A stretch of 64,000 bases of DNA from Begonia masoniana (lineage: Eukaryota; Streptophyta; Magnoliopsida; Cucurbitales; Begoniaceae): positions 32,339,574-32,403,573 of the forward strand of contig CM039512.1 of the NCBI GenBank assembly GCA_022432975.1. The letters are read 5' to 3'. The notes below the pieces were generated by a model that worked only from the letters and a program-made list of their open reading frames with translations, had not been told where the DNA came from and searched no databases. Position 1 is the stretch's first letter, and each line of letters starts with the position of its first letter. Positions 18,953-34,350 of the stretch are shown here, in pieces. A program made the translations under genes and the position numbers.

Positions 18953-20149
18953 TCAAGGTTTCCGGGTGTTACATCCTACCCTCCTTATTTGGAATTTTGT
19001 CCCCAAAATTTCGTACCTGAATAAATCTGGATATCTGTCCATCATGTCCTGTTGTCGCTCCCACGTTGCTTCCTCTACGTTCTGATTTCTCCATAATACC
19101 TTAACGAGAGGGATTGACTTATTACGCAGGACTTTAACTGACGATTCCAAAATCTGTATCGGCCTTTCTTCATAGGTTAACGTTGGCTGTATTTCAAGAT
19201 TCACTGGCTCTACCACGTGCGTAGGGTCCCGCATACACTTCCTCAACATCGACACATGGAAGACATTATGTATGCCCTCCATAGACAACGGTAATTGAAG
19301 CCTATACGCTGCAGCTCCAATCCTTTCTGTAATCCGAAACGGTCCGACAAACCGTGGATTTAACTTCCCTCTTCTGCCAAATCGAACCACGCCTTTGAAC
19401 GGCGAAACCTTTAAAAATACTTCGTCACCAATCGCAAATTCCAAATCTCTTCTTCTTCGATCTGCGTAACTCTTCTGGCGACTTTGTGTGGTCTCCATTC
19501 TTTGTCTAATCAATGAAACCTTCTCGGACAATTGTTGTAAAATCTCAGGGCCGATCAATCTAGCTTCGCCCACTTCATCCCAATATAGTGGCGACCTGCA
19601 TTTTCTGCCATAAAGCGCTTCGTATGGAGCCATTCCGATCATGGACTGATAACTATTATTATAGGCAAACTCGATCAAAGGCAAATATCGGCTCCATGAC
19701 GACTGAAACTCTAACACGCATGCCCTTAGCATATCTTCGAGTATCTGAATCGTTCTTTCAGACTGTCCGTCGGTCTGTGGGTGGAATGCCGTGCTAAAAG
19801 TTAGCTTAGTTCCCATAGCGCTCTGTAAACTTTTCCAGAATCTCGATGTAAACCTGGGGTCCCGATCTGAAACAATCGACATAGGAACCCCGTGTAGTCT
19901 AATAATCTCTTGGACATAGAGTTCGGCCAACTGATTCATCGTGTAAGTCATCTTTACAGGAAAGAAATGAGCCGCTTTCGTCAATCTATCAATAACGACC
20001 CATATACTGTCGTGCCCCTTTACTGTCCTTGGTAATCCAACCACGAAGTCCATTGCAATTTGATCCCATTTCCACTCGGGAATCGGTAGTGGTTGCAACA
20101 TCCCACCTGGTCTTTGGTGTTCTGCTTTACTTGTTGGCACACTAGGCAA
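18953..20149 (-). pseudogene. pol: Element D integrase catalytic core, GPY/F and chromodomain (3' part of pol)
   Basis: 398 residues in one frame. The integrase core shows D34 (AMDFVVGLP), D95 (IVSDRDPRF) and E131 (GQSERT), which is the D,D-35-E spacing. A GPY/F-type motif (VGPFRI) is near residue 268. A chromodomain-like tail at about 331-375 (ILESSVKVLRNK, VKVLWRN, EEATWE) is typical of Tekay chromoviruses and in that group is thought to direct insertion to marked chromatin. The frame differs from the upstream pol frame by a 1-nt deletion near 20128, so the Met at 20149 is only the first in-frame Met. The stop lies about 20 nt inside the 3' LTR: the last residues are encoded by the polypurine tract and LTR start. 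Confidence 0.93.
18974..18992 (-). other. Polypurine tract of element D
   Basis: In sense orientation AAGGAGGGTAGGA directly precedes TGTAACACCC of the 3' LTR. It is also translated as part of the pol carboxy terminus. Confidence 0.88.
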
Positions 20150-22830
20150 GACTGTACATAATTGGCCACATCACGCTTCATATTCGGCCACCAATAGTGC
20201 ACTTTCAGGTCTCGGTACATTTTTGTATTACCTGGATGCACTGAGGACATCGATGAATGTGCCTCTGACATAACTAACTTTCTCAACTCTTCATCACTTG
20301 GAACATATAAACGGTCTCGAAATCTCAGAAGGCCATCCATTGAATAGCTGAAATCTGAAGGCACAACTGACAACCTTGCTACAATGGCCAACTTCTCCTT
20401 TGTATCTAGCTGTTGAGCCTCTTTTATCTTGTCTAACAGAGTGGGTCGTATAGTCAAGTCAGCTAAAAGGGCTGAAAGTTCTGGAACTATCTCGAGTTCA
20501 AACCCTTGCATCTCCTTTCTCAACGAAGCTGACATACTGAAGGCAACTGACTCCTCTGTTCTAGGCATTCTGCTCAATGCATCTGCCACTGTATTTGCTT
20601 TCCCGGGGTGATATTTGATTTCGAAGTCATAATCTTTTACAAATTCCAACCATCTCCTCTGCCTCATATTCAAATCTTTCTGTGTAAACAGGTATTTTAA
20701 ACTTTTGTGATCTGAAAACACTTCACATTTCTGTCCATAAAGGTAGTGTCTCCATATCTTTAACGCGAATACCACCGCTGCCAGTTCTAAATCATGCGTT
20801 GGATAATTTTCTTCATAACTTTTCAATTGCCTCGAAGCATAGGCAATGACCTTTCCCTCTTGCATCAACACGCATCCCAATCCGACTTTGGACGCGTCAC
20901 AAAAAATACAATACACCCCATTTTCCACTGGCAGAGTCAATAAAGGCGCTGTGGTCAACTTCCGCTTCAAGGTCTGAAAGCTTTCTTCACACGCCTTAGT
21001 CCATTCGTACTTAACTTCTTTCTTTGTCAAATTCGTCAAAGGCTTAGCAATTACCGAAAACCCCTGAATAAATTTCCGATAATATCCCGCTAGGCCAACG
21101 AAACTCCGTACATCACCTGCATTTTTCGGTCGAGGCCAATCCTTTATCACTTGAATTTTGGCCGGATCCACTGAAACGCCTTCTCTTGAAATCACGTGGC
21201 CTAAGAAATTCACCTGATTCAGCCAGAATTCGTACTTAGAAAGCTTAGCGTACAACTGATGTCGCTTCAAAGTAGTTAAAACGGCTTTTAAGTGCTCTGC
21301 ATGCTCCTTGTCGTTTCGGGAATAAATTAATATGTCATCTATGAACACTATAACAGACTTGTCCAAGAACTCCCGAAACACTCTGTTCATGAGGTCCATA
21401 AATGCTGCTGGAGCATTGGTCAAACCGAAGGACATAACCATAAACTCGTAGTGCCCATAACGTGTTCTGAAGGCAGTCTTTGGTACATCCTCGGCTCTAA
21501 TCCTCAACTGATAATACCCAGAACGTAAATCAATCTTAGAAAACACTGCAGCACCTTGTAACTGGTCAAACAGGTCATCTATCCTCGGTAATGGGTACTT
21601 ATTCTTTATGGTCAGCTTATTCAACTCGCGGTAATCCACGCACATTCGCAAAGAGCCATCTTTCTTCTTCACAAACAAGACCGGAGCGCCCCAAGGAGAA
21701 ACGCTCGGTCGAACAAAGCCCTTATCTGTTAGCTCCTTTAACTGAACTTGCAACTCCCTAAGTTCAACCGGCGCCATTCTGTAAGGATTCTTGGACACTG
21801 GCGCCGAACCAGGAATAATTTCAATGGTGAACTCCATTTCTCGATCCGGAGGCAAGCCAGGCAACTCGTCCAGGAATACCTCCGCAAAATCTCTTACAAC
21901 TGGAATGTCACAAATTTTCAACTTCTCTTGCATGTTTACTTCCTCAACGTTCGCTATCAACCCAAAGCATCCATGCTTCATCGAGTTCAAAGCACTTACA
22001 GGCAAGCTGGGTAGCTCGTCGAGGAATACTTCAGTAACATTTTCTTCCACTGCCATGTTATTCAACCTTAGTTCTTCCCGTTTCCTTACATCCACAATAC
22101 TTGCCACGAAATTGAAACATTGAGGTTTTGTGGAGTACCGGGCACTCATTGACATAACAAGAGGCATATCACTAGATCTGAGGGTCGCTGTAAAGTCATA
22201 ACTTTCCCCGCCTGGAGGCCTAAAACCCACTACTCCTGACCTGCAATTGATTGTGGCGTAGTGCCTGAACAACCAATCCATGCCTAGAATTACATCATAC
22301 CCCTTCATACATATGACAATCAGGTTTGCATACAACAGTCTACCACCAACAGATATGACTTCACCCTCAATCGCTCGATCTGAGTGAAGATACTCTCCGG
22401 AAGGCAACATTACACTATAACTATGATCAGCTGGGACGACATTTAACTTCCACTTAACTGCATAATTCTGTGCTACGAAGGAATGGGTTGCCCGAGTATC
22501 AATTAGAACATGAGCCGTGTTTCCACAAACTAGAATAGTACCTGTAACAACTGAAGGCTGAGTAGCTTCCTCGGCCTCAATCAAGGAAAAGATCCGGGAG
22601 GGACCGCCCGGTGGTTGCCTATTCGGCCCTGGGCAATCAACAGCCTTGTGGCCCACCTTATCACAGCGAAAACACCGTCCACTATGCAGCTTGCACTCCC
22701 CTCGATGATTCTTTAGGCAAATAGGGCATGTTGGAGCTTGTGACGCCCCTTGCGGACGTTTTCCTTTATCTTGCAATCTCGGCGTCTCATTAGCCCGCTT
22801 AACACCACGTTGTGCTTGGGGCTGCCATCC
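20020..22830 (-). pseudogene. pol: Element D gag carboxy part, protease, RT, RNase H and integrase zinc domain
   Basis: Open from the stop at 22831 to 20020; residues are numbered from the Met at 22776. CCHC knuckle at 35-48. Protease motif at 91-100 reads [10 protein letters not shown], so the catalytic DTG is DTR (Arg codon at 22492-22494). RT covers about 330-500, with [18 protein letters not shown] and the FIDD catalytic motif (478-481). RNase H covers about 623-700 ([23 protein letters not shown]). Integrase HHCC zinc-binding region at about 840-884. A ~39-residue PR-RT linker block is duplicated (221-259 and 271-309). The frame is lost near 20128 by a 1-nt deletion, so the last ~35 residues are out of frame. 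Polyprotein processing would need the protease, which looks damaged. Confidence 0.94.
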
Positions 22831-23559
22831 CTAGTTTTGTTGTTGAGGTCGTCCATCTCTAAACCTTCTCGATGCTTCTCTTTGTCGTTGAAGCTTCATC
22901 TCGATATCATCAAGTCCGAGGGCTCTTTCCACAATTTTATGAAACGGCACATCCTCATCATCCACCGTCATCACACCTTTCTGAATTTCAAATTTCAAAC
23001 CCTGTACGAACTGATGAATTTTGTCCTCCTCCTCATGAATCATGTACCCGGGATATCGAGACAACGAATCGAACCTTTGCACATATTCAGCCACCGTCCC
23101 CGTCTGACGCAATTGCATGAATTCTACTTTCTTACTTGCCCGAAGAGTGCGACTGAAATATTTGTTGTAGAATTCCGTCTTGAACCTTTCCCATCTCATG
23201 ACTCCCACATCAGTAGCGGCTTGAATTGTGTCCCACCAAAATAGTGCATCTTTTTCCAAATTAAACGATGCAAACATCACTTTATCGGCTTCCTCCACCT
23301 TTGCATAGGCAAACATGCTTTCAATTTTACGAATCCACTGTTTTGCACTCGAGGGATCCGAAGACTGTCCATCAAAAGCTGGAGGCCCAAGGCGTCGGAA
23401 TCTCTCTCCACTTTGGTCCCGGGAAGAACTCCCTTGTCCACTCCCGTTACCATTTCCATCTCGATTTAGTAGAACTCCAATCTGATCCGACTGTTGTTGT
23501 AATATACCCATAAATTGATCCATAGGATTTCCTTGAGGCGGTCTAGGTGCTCTCGGCAT
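22831..23559 (-). pseudogene. gag: Element D gag, amino and capsid part, ended by an in-frame TAG
   Basis: 242 residues from MPRAPRPPQG. The Retrotrans_gag domain at about 68-215 has AKQWIRKIE, FWWDTIQ, RWERFK and FYNKYF, and is very similar to B gag. TAG at 22831-22833 interrupts the frame, which continues unchanged beyond it into the knuckle and pol. A C-to-T change at a CAG codon would explain it and fits deamination of methylated cytosine in a silenced element (inference). The leader between this ATG and the primer site is 23560-23703. Confidence 0.93.
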
Positions 23560-23703
23560 TTTTCGTTCCTAAACACATTAGACAATACGAACAATATAAA
23601 TAACTAAGAATCGTACTTAAACTTAAACACTTACAGTCGATGGAGAGTCCCGTACGGCGGTGTGTTTGGCAGGCATATCACAAGATCGCTTTTAAAACTC
23701 TAT

Positions 23704-23716
23704 CTCTCTGATACCA
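23704..23716 (-). other. Primer-binding site of element D (tRNA-Met type)
   Basis: Complement of TGGTATCAGAGAG, four bases from the 5' LTR start at 23721 (TGTCACGACC). Confidence 0.9.
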
Positions 23717-23720
23717 TAAC

Positions 23721-27546
<3,826 letters not shown>

Positions 27547-27569
27547 CTCTGTCTCTCTAATACCATAAT
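27547..27569 (-). other. C1 leader remnant and primer-binding site
   Basis: Contains TSD copy CTCTG (27547-27551) and the complement of TGGTATTAGAGAG, a primer site with one change from TGGTATCAGAG, directly beside the C1 5' LTR. Confidence 0.85.
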
Positions 27570-30388
27570 TGTGACGACCCCAACCCGGTCAGGGCCGCCA
27601 CGACCAAACCATGACGTAATCATAATCTCAAACCCTCGACTATTTCGCGTAATTTTTTTTTTTTTTTTTCATTTTTACACAACACTCTAAAACCAATCAG
27701 ACCTAGACAAATGACCCGCCTCGATCGACTCTAAATAGCCTAACTTTAACTTAAACTTGACAGGCATAAAAGTCGTCAACTTTTAAATCATTAAAACGAA
27801 GTAGAAACCCTTTTTCGAAAAATTGTCGACTCGGTTTTTGGGCCCTTAAAATCCTTTAAAATACGTGGGGGTCGCTCGTAAAATACGTTTAAAAAGTATC
27901 GTAAAAGGTCGGGTCGAAACATATTTTTAAAAGTCGAAAACTAAAAATTTGCATGTGGGTACTCGGTGGTGAGCGCGCCTGTCGCTGTTGTGCCCCGCTC
28001 GCGCAGTGCGCGCTCCTAGCGCACGCCAGGGAGCGTACAGCGCACTCCACCCGTGTCAAACATGTGCCAAACGCGATCGATCGCGCCCAAAGCACGATCG
28101 ATCGGGCCAGCTCGGGTTTTCCGACCAAAAATAACCCAAAACCACAATCGATCGTGCCGCGGGCACGATCGATCGCGTGGGCAACATACTGGGCGCCCCC
28201 AGTGCGCCAGTGCGCCCAGCGCGTGCACACCCCACGTGCGCCCGCACCGCGCCCGGTTAGCGTGCACCAGCGTCTGGCCAGCATGCCCACTAGCGCTCCT
28301 CCACTCATTTTTCTTACACTTAGCCATTCTTTTCTCTTTTATCCCATCTTCGCTTCACATTAAACTTCCCTAAACATTTCCCAACGTTTTAAAACACAAA
28401 ATCCTCGAAACCCCAGAAATCCCGACTCAAAAACATATCCGAACACGTGTTTAAAATTCATAAAAACCAACTGCGTGTATCACTCTAAAAACCGAGCAAA
28501 TCCCTACAGCTTTAAAGTACCTAAAATCATCAACTACTATCCCACCTAATCCACAACACAAATACTGAACGTGAAAGCAGAATTTCCCAAAACATCACCA
28601 AACAAATACGTTTATGAAATCATTTAAAATAACTTAACTCCAAGCCTAAATCCACTATACAATTCACCAAAATTCATACTTACTATACGTCCTAAAATCC
28701 ATAACATCAACAAATCTTAATCTAATCCACACCTATTTGCCACAAAATAGTTTGTTGCAACCGACGGGTCATCATGCCTAGCCAAAACACTTGCCGTCGC
28801 CACGAGCACCCATCCAGCGACCACCTATACTTGATCATCGTGGGTATGTTCCTCACCTTCGTTCTTGTCACCTACATCATGAAACTTAAACATTAAGCCT
28901 AATGCTTAGTAAGGGAATGTACTATAAATGACATATGCATGAAGACATGATTTTTCATAAAACATGTTTGTTTACTTGTTCTTTTCTTTTTTTTTTCTTT
29001 TTGTTGACATGAATTAAGGTGGGGATCGTGCCAGGGAGTAGGCCAAGTGCGTGTACATAGTCCTTTCGGCCGTATTCATGATCCATCGCGTGGACAGTGA
29101 CATTAGTTTTGTTGATATGGCCATACTACCCCAACCCACACTTAATCGTTACCTTTCCTTTACATAAATCATGCATGGAAACATTTCATATGACATTTGA
29201 GCAAACATGATGCATGAGGAATTCACGTATGACATATCATCAAACAATTTACAAACATACATAGACATGCTTTACTCGTAACGAACCTAACAAACAACTA
29301 TTAACTAACATCATAGGCGACCCGATACGTTAAAACCCCACAATCAGGAAATCATCATCAACGCACGAAAACTTAACATTGACACGATGTAGGGCCTTAA
29401 GGGCCGGAAACCTAACACCCACTTACCTGGCATCCGTAGCAAGCCGAGCACCGTCCAAAAGCCGTGTCCACCTAAGGCATTTCATAAATAAAGGCATTAA
29501 AACCGATTTTAAGCAAACGAATTCCAAACTTAAACTAAGTTCCTAGCTAAGGCAATTTCTCCTAAAACTTCCATTTTCTCCATTTGGGCATTTCATCGAG
29601 CACGTGGTGCTCGTCAAATACCAAATTCCATTAATGGAGATTTTACAACCTTCAACAACCAAAAACCTAACCTAAATCCATCAATAACCAAAATTTCACA
29701 TAACTATCTCCAATAATCGTAAATACATCGTCAAAGGGCATTAACTTAAACATCCTAACAATTTCTAACCAAAATCGGGATTTCTAATAAAACCCTAAAC
29801 CGTAATTCACCTCAAAACGACAAACTACCATGGCTAGAACTCGGAGCTTACCTAGAATGACGATTGGAGAAGGAAAATCAAAGAAGAAATCACCAGAGGA
29901 GAGGCGTTGGAAGAAATGGCGTGGGAGGAGGAAGAAAACTAGAGAGGGAGGAGTTTTCTCCCCTTCGCTGGAACGTGAATGAAAAGGGGGAGGAAGAATT
30001 TGTTATTTAAAAGAAAACATTAACTCTAAATTACCTTATTGCCCCTTAGTTTATTTCTTTGCTCGTTCCGTTATTCATCTATCGATTTGGATTCCCGAAA
30101 CTTCCTTATTCCTCCAAATATTCTAACTTATTCCTAGGGTTCAAACAAAATATACCGTTCGCAAAACGGGCTTAATTTACTATTTTTACGAATTAAAATC
30201 ACTACAGGGCTAAAAACGGAACTTGGCGTTACGCTATCAATTTGGATTTCTAAAAATTTTACTTATTCTTCTAAAAATCTCTATAAATTCCTAGAGCCCT
30301 AATAAAACCTCCCGCTCACAAAACAGACTTATATTTCTTATTTATGAAAATACCCTTGGAGCGGAAACCCGAAAACTCGGGTGTTACA
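27570..30388 (-). mobile_element. 5' LTR of element C1 (2819 bp)
   Basis: TGTGACGACCCC...GGGTGTTACA. GATCGATCG hairpins at about 28072-28180 lie in an unusually GC-rich stretch (27960-28290). Complement of TGTAGGTG at 28869-28876 and of AGGTAAGT at 29421-29428. Palindromes near 29600-29640. Antisense purine-rich leader about 29850-29990. Its U3-like right end is homologous to the start of solo LTR K (reverse orientation). Confidence 0.92.
28072..28180. repeat. GATCGATC hairpin cluster in the C1 5' LTR
   Basis: GCGATCGATCGCGCC, GCACGATCGATCG, CAATCGATCGTGCC and GGGCACGATCGATCGCG form overlapping inverted repeats with a GCCGCGGGC core. Short GC-rich reading frames on both strands here are by-products of the composition. 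Confidence 0.88.
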
Positions 30389-31122
30389 AAACTTCCAAAC
30401 TAGCGAAACCTTAACTAAGGAAATCTCATAAAATTCTAAATTAACTCATTGAGGTATTTTGTCGAGCAATTCGTGTTCGACATTACAAAACCTCCATTAA
30501 TGGAGCTTTTAAGTTTTCCAACAATCCAAAATTTGCATTAATGACCATTAACTCGTCCAACTACTTCCAATGCTCATTACTACGTCCACCAAGGTCATAA
30601 ATAGGGTAACCCTAGCCGTTTCTGGCATAACCCGGCTATTTCGCGAAAACCCTAAACGAAACCTAATCGTTTAAACCCTAGAAAAACTAAAATCTATCGT
30701 CTGAAGACTACAGAACCTTACCTAGAACGTTGACCGGAGGAGAAAACGTGAAGAGTCGGAGGTTGATCGGAGAAGAAATCGCCGGCGTGAGTGAGAGATC
30801 GCGTGAGGAGGAAGGGGAATCGCCGAGAGGAGAGGAGAGAAAAGTGAAGATTTCGTTGAAGTGCTGAGGAAGAAAGGATTTTGTGATTTTAAATAAATTT
30901 GACTTGTCAAATGACAAGTTTGCCCTTCCTTTTGATTTTCTATTTGTTTCGTTATTAGACTAACTATTCGGTTTCTCTAAATTTTTTTATTTCACCATAA
31001 ATTCTAATTTATCATTAAGGCCCCATTAAAACTTTTCGTTCGCCAAACTGACTTAATTTGACATATTTACAAAATGCCATTATTTATTGGAATAATAGAA
31101 TCCCGCAAAATCGGGCGATACA
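30389..31122 (-). mobile_element. 3' LTR fragment of element E
   Basis: Right-hand 734 bp of the LTR, ending GGGCGATACA before a polypurine-tract complement. Contains CCTCCATTAATGGAG, the antisense leader (30730-30870) and the CTTGTCATTTGACAAG palindrome near 30908-30922. The remainder, left of the C1 insertion point, has been lost. Confidence 0.87.
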
Positions 31123-31159
31123 TTTCATCCACCTTATTTAAAATTTTGTCCTTAAAATT

Positions 31160-32684
31160 TGATTACACAAACAACTCGGGATATTTTGACATCATATCTT
31201 GCTGTCGCTCCCAAGTAGCCTCTTTCACGTCATGGTTCCGCTATAAAACTTTAACATGCAGAATCTCCTTATTACGCAATACCTTAATGGAAGACTCTAG
31301 AATTTACACTGGCTTCTCCACATAAGTCAGTGTAGGCTGTACCTCGATCTCTCTCACCTCGAGGACATGCGACGGATCACGTAGACATTTCCTGAGTATA
31401 GACACGTGAAACATGTCGTGGATAGCCTCCATTGAAGCCGGAAGCTATAGTCGATACGCCATCTTCCCAATGTTCTTCAAAATAGGGAAGGGCCCCACAT
31501 ATTGAGGGCTTAACTTACCCTTCCTTCCGAACCGCATAACACCCTTAAATGGAGAAATCTTCAAATATACCTCGTCACCCTCTTCGAACTCCAATTCTCT
31601 CCGTCTAGTGTCAGTATAGCTCTTCTGTCGGCTCTGAGCTATCTCGATACGTTGTCTGATAACGACAATCTTCTCTGTCGTTTGCTGTAGAATCTCCGGA
31701 CCAATGACGCTAGCTTCACCAACCTCGTTCCAATATAGTGGAGATCTATATTTCCGACCATACAACGCTTCATACGGAGTCATGCCAATGGTAGCTTGAA
31801 AACTATTATTGTATGAGAACTCGACTAGTGGCAAATACCTGCTCCACAATCCCTAAAATTCCAACATGCACGCTCTGAGCATATCCTCCAAGATCTGATT
31901 CGTTCTCTCCGTCTGTCCATCAGTCTGAGGATGAAATGCCGTGCTGAAATTTAGCTGAGTTCCCATAGCTTTGTGCAGACTCTTCTAGAATTTCGAAGTA
32001 AATCTCGGATCTCGGTCTGAGACTATCGAAACTGGCACTCCATGTAGTCTAACAATTTCTTGCGCATAAAGCTCGGCGAGCTGATCCATAGAATAGGTAA
32101 TCTTCATTGGTAGAAAGTGGGCCGACTTTGTCAATCGGTCCACAATAACCCATATGCCATCTTGTCCTTTCGTTGTCCTCGGGAGTCCCACTATAAAGTT
32201 CATGGAGATCTGCTCCCATTTCCACTCCAGAATCGGCAGTGGTTGTAATGTTCCGACCGACCTTTGGTGTTCCGCCTTAACCTGTTGGCAAACCAGGCAG
32301 GTTTCCACATACCTGACAATCTCTCTCTTCATGTTCGGCCATCAAAAGTGTTGTTTTAAATCCCGGTACATCTTGGTACTTCCCGGGTGCACAGAGTAAG
32401 CTGAAGAATGTGCTTCTGCCAAAATCTCCTTCTTCAATTCTTCATCGTTAGGCACGTACCATCTATGCCTGAATTTCAATATTCCATCTTCCGAAAGATT
32501 AAAATCGAGCGAGTCTTTGGATCTCATACTCAACTGAAGCTCCTCACACTCCAAATCTTTCTGTTGAGCTTCACGTATCTTGTCTAGAATAGTCGGCCTG
32601 AGAGAAATATTGATGAGCATAGTGGACAACTCAGCCACAATCTCCATATCGAACCTCTCAATCTCAGTCCTCAACGTCACCGAC
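31160..32684 (-). pseudogene. pol: Element E RNase H-integrase linker and integrase, fragmented
   Basis: Reading frames at 32725-32342 (linker, HHCC start with [18 protein letters not shown]), 32332-31985 ([34 protein letters not shown]) and 31849-31445 (LPLVEFSYNNS, FKGVMRFGRKGKL, YVGPFPI) succeed one another in sense order, with stops or frameshifts between them. The segment with the catalytic Glu (31850-31984) is out of frame, and the carboxy tail beyond 31445 is degraded. Non-functional. Confidence 0.88.
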
Positions 32685-33028
32685 TGTAACGACCCCTTAT
32701 CCGTAGCCCAATAACCTCCCCTCACGGCTTTGTTTGGCGAGAACTTCCCAGAAGGTCACCCAATCTGGAATTGCTCTCGCCGAAGCACTTTTAACTTCGG
32801 AGTTCTTATGGGATCCGTGGTCAATTGTGCTCCAAAACGCGTCTTGCTATGTTAGAAGGGTCTCTTTACATATGTTTCATTTCCACATACTTCCCCAAGC
32901 GATGTGGGATTGTGACGACCCCCTTTTTACGACCTGTCACCTTCTGGTTCGCCCGCGCGGACGTACCGCCATCCGAGTTCTGGTTCGTGCAGCCATCGTA
33001 CCCATACGTACATATTCGGGTCATCACA
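32685..33028 (-). mobile_element. Solo LTR of a Cassandra-type TRIM (344 bp)
   Basis: Starts TGTAACGACCCC and ends GTCATCACA, with a perfect TSD CCGAC at 32680-32684 and 33029-33033. In antisense it carries 5S rRNA-like sequence (CGGATCCCATAAGAACTCCGAAG, then CTTCGGCGAGAG; about 32745-32825) and the CCCACATCGCTTGGGGAAGT block seen in the complete copy at 34019. Inserted between the RNase H and integrase parts of element E. Confidence 0.92.
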
Positions 33029-33033
33029 CCGAC

Positions 33034-33593
33034 ATTGTTGCAAGTGAAGGCTGGCTCGCAGTAGGCATTCTGCTCAAAGCATCTGCGACTTTGTTCGCCT
33101 TTCTTGGGTGGTACTTGATTTCAAACTCATAATCTTTAACAAATTCCAGCCACCTTCGCTGTCGCATATTCATCTCTTTCTGCGTAAACAAATACTTCAG
33201 GCTCTTGTGGTTTGAAAATATCTCGCACCGCTGCCCATATAAATAGTGTCTCTAGATTTTTAGTGCGAAGACCACGACTGCTAATTCCAGGTCGTGCGTA
33301 GGATAATTCTACTCATATGGCTTCAACTACAGAGAAGCATAAGCAATAACTTTCCCCTCTTGCATCAATACGCACCCGAGCCCAACTCCAGACGCATCGC
33401 AATAAATGCTGAACTTGTCACCTTCAACGGGCAGTGTCAGAACTGGAGCTGTAGTCAATTTCTGTTTCAACTCCATAAAACTCTTATCGCATGCAGCTGT
33501 CCACATAAATTTTTCATTCTTCTGAGTCAAGCATGAGAGTGGAACAACAATCTTCGAAAATCCCTCGATGAATTTCCGGTAATATCTAGCCAA
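33034..33593 (-). pseudogene. pol: Element E RNase H fragment
   Basis: 33593-33327 encodes [13 protein letters not shown], then [20 protein letters not shown] and KVIAYAS. Stops and small indels follow near 33328 and 33255, and the SDHKSL-like part continues in degraded form to about 33050. It is the same order as in D, but not translatable as one unit. Confidence 0.85.
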
Positions 33594-34018
33594 TCAAAGA
33601 AATCCACGCACCTCTCGCACGTTTTTAGGCTGTGGCCAATCTCTAACAACCTGAATCTTGTTTGGATCCATAGAAACTCCTTCTTGTGATATAATATGGC
33701 CGAGAAATCTGACCTTGTCCAGCCAAAACTCGCACTTAGAAAACTTTGGGTAAAGCTGGTGTTGACTCATAATTCTCAAAACAATCCTTAGATGCTCCTT
33801 GTGCTTTTCCTTTGTCTTAGAATAGATCAAGATGTCGATGAAAACAACAACAAACTTGTCCAAATATTCCTTGAAAACACGGTTCATCAAATCCATAAAC
33901 GCTGCAGGGGCATTGGTAATTCCAAAAGACATAACAAGAAACTCGTAATGCCCATACCTCGTTCTGAAGGCAGTCTTCTGAATATCTTCTCTCTGGACCT
34001 TCAACTGATAATAACCCG
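33594..34018 (-). pseudogene. pol: Element E reverse transcriptase, central and carboxy part
   Basis: Encodes [32 protein letters not shown] and [14 protein letters not shown]. The catalytic motif reads [11 protein letters not shown]: one Asp of the FIDD box is missing through a 3-bp deletion near 33833. Upstream RT sequence was separated by the Cassandra insertion at 34019-34935. Confidence 0.9.
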
Positions 34019-34270
34019 TGTGATGACCCGAATGGACACGTATGAGGAGGAACCATCCAGTGCTCCGTGAATCCCGAGTGGGACTTGGGCCGGAGGGTGA
34101 CGTGCTTGATTAAAACTCCGCGGATCCCGGGTTGGACTTAGGCCGGAGGGTTCGGTCGTAGAAAGGGGGTCGTCACAATCCCACATCGCTTGGGGAAGTA
34201 TATGGAAATGAAACATATGTAAAGAGACTCTCCTAAGATAGTAAGACGTGTTTTGGAGCACAATTGGCAA

Positions 34271-34350
34271 CGGATCCCATAAGAACTCTGAAGTTAAAAG
34301 TGCTTCGGCGAGAGTAGTACCAGGTTGGGTGACCGACTCTGAAGTCCTAG
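34271..34350 (+). ncRNA. 5S rRNA-like segment in the first Cassandra LTR
   Basis: CGGATCCCATAAGAACTC..GAAGTTAA followed by GTGCTTCGGCGAGAGTAGTA and GGTTGGGTGACC matches the 3' two-thirds of plant 5S rRNA, which includes the region of the internal RNA polymerase III promoter. It is not a functional 5S gene; it is the hallmark of Cassandra LTRs. Confidence 0.9.

Larger units (their letters stand above)
16514..18973 (-). mobile_element. 3' LTR of element D
   Basis: TGTCACGACCC...GGGTGTTACA. Contents left to right: hairpin cluster (16742-17032), complement of TGTAGGTG (17549-17556), complement of the TTGCTAAGC-like box (about 17573-17591), 23-bp repeats (about 17675-17803), a short ATTCATC run (about 17804-17870), complement of AGGTAAGT (18117-18124), CTCCATTAATGG palindrome (about 18329), complement of GGTAAGCTC (about 18536) and the purine-rich antisense leader (about 18550-18705). 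Confidence 0.94.

Noticed and set aside
27889..28373. Cluster of GC-rich frames of 100-140 residues on both strands
   Set aside because: GC-rich palindromic part of the C1 LTR; frames overlap on both strands and have no recognisable domain.
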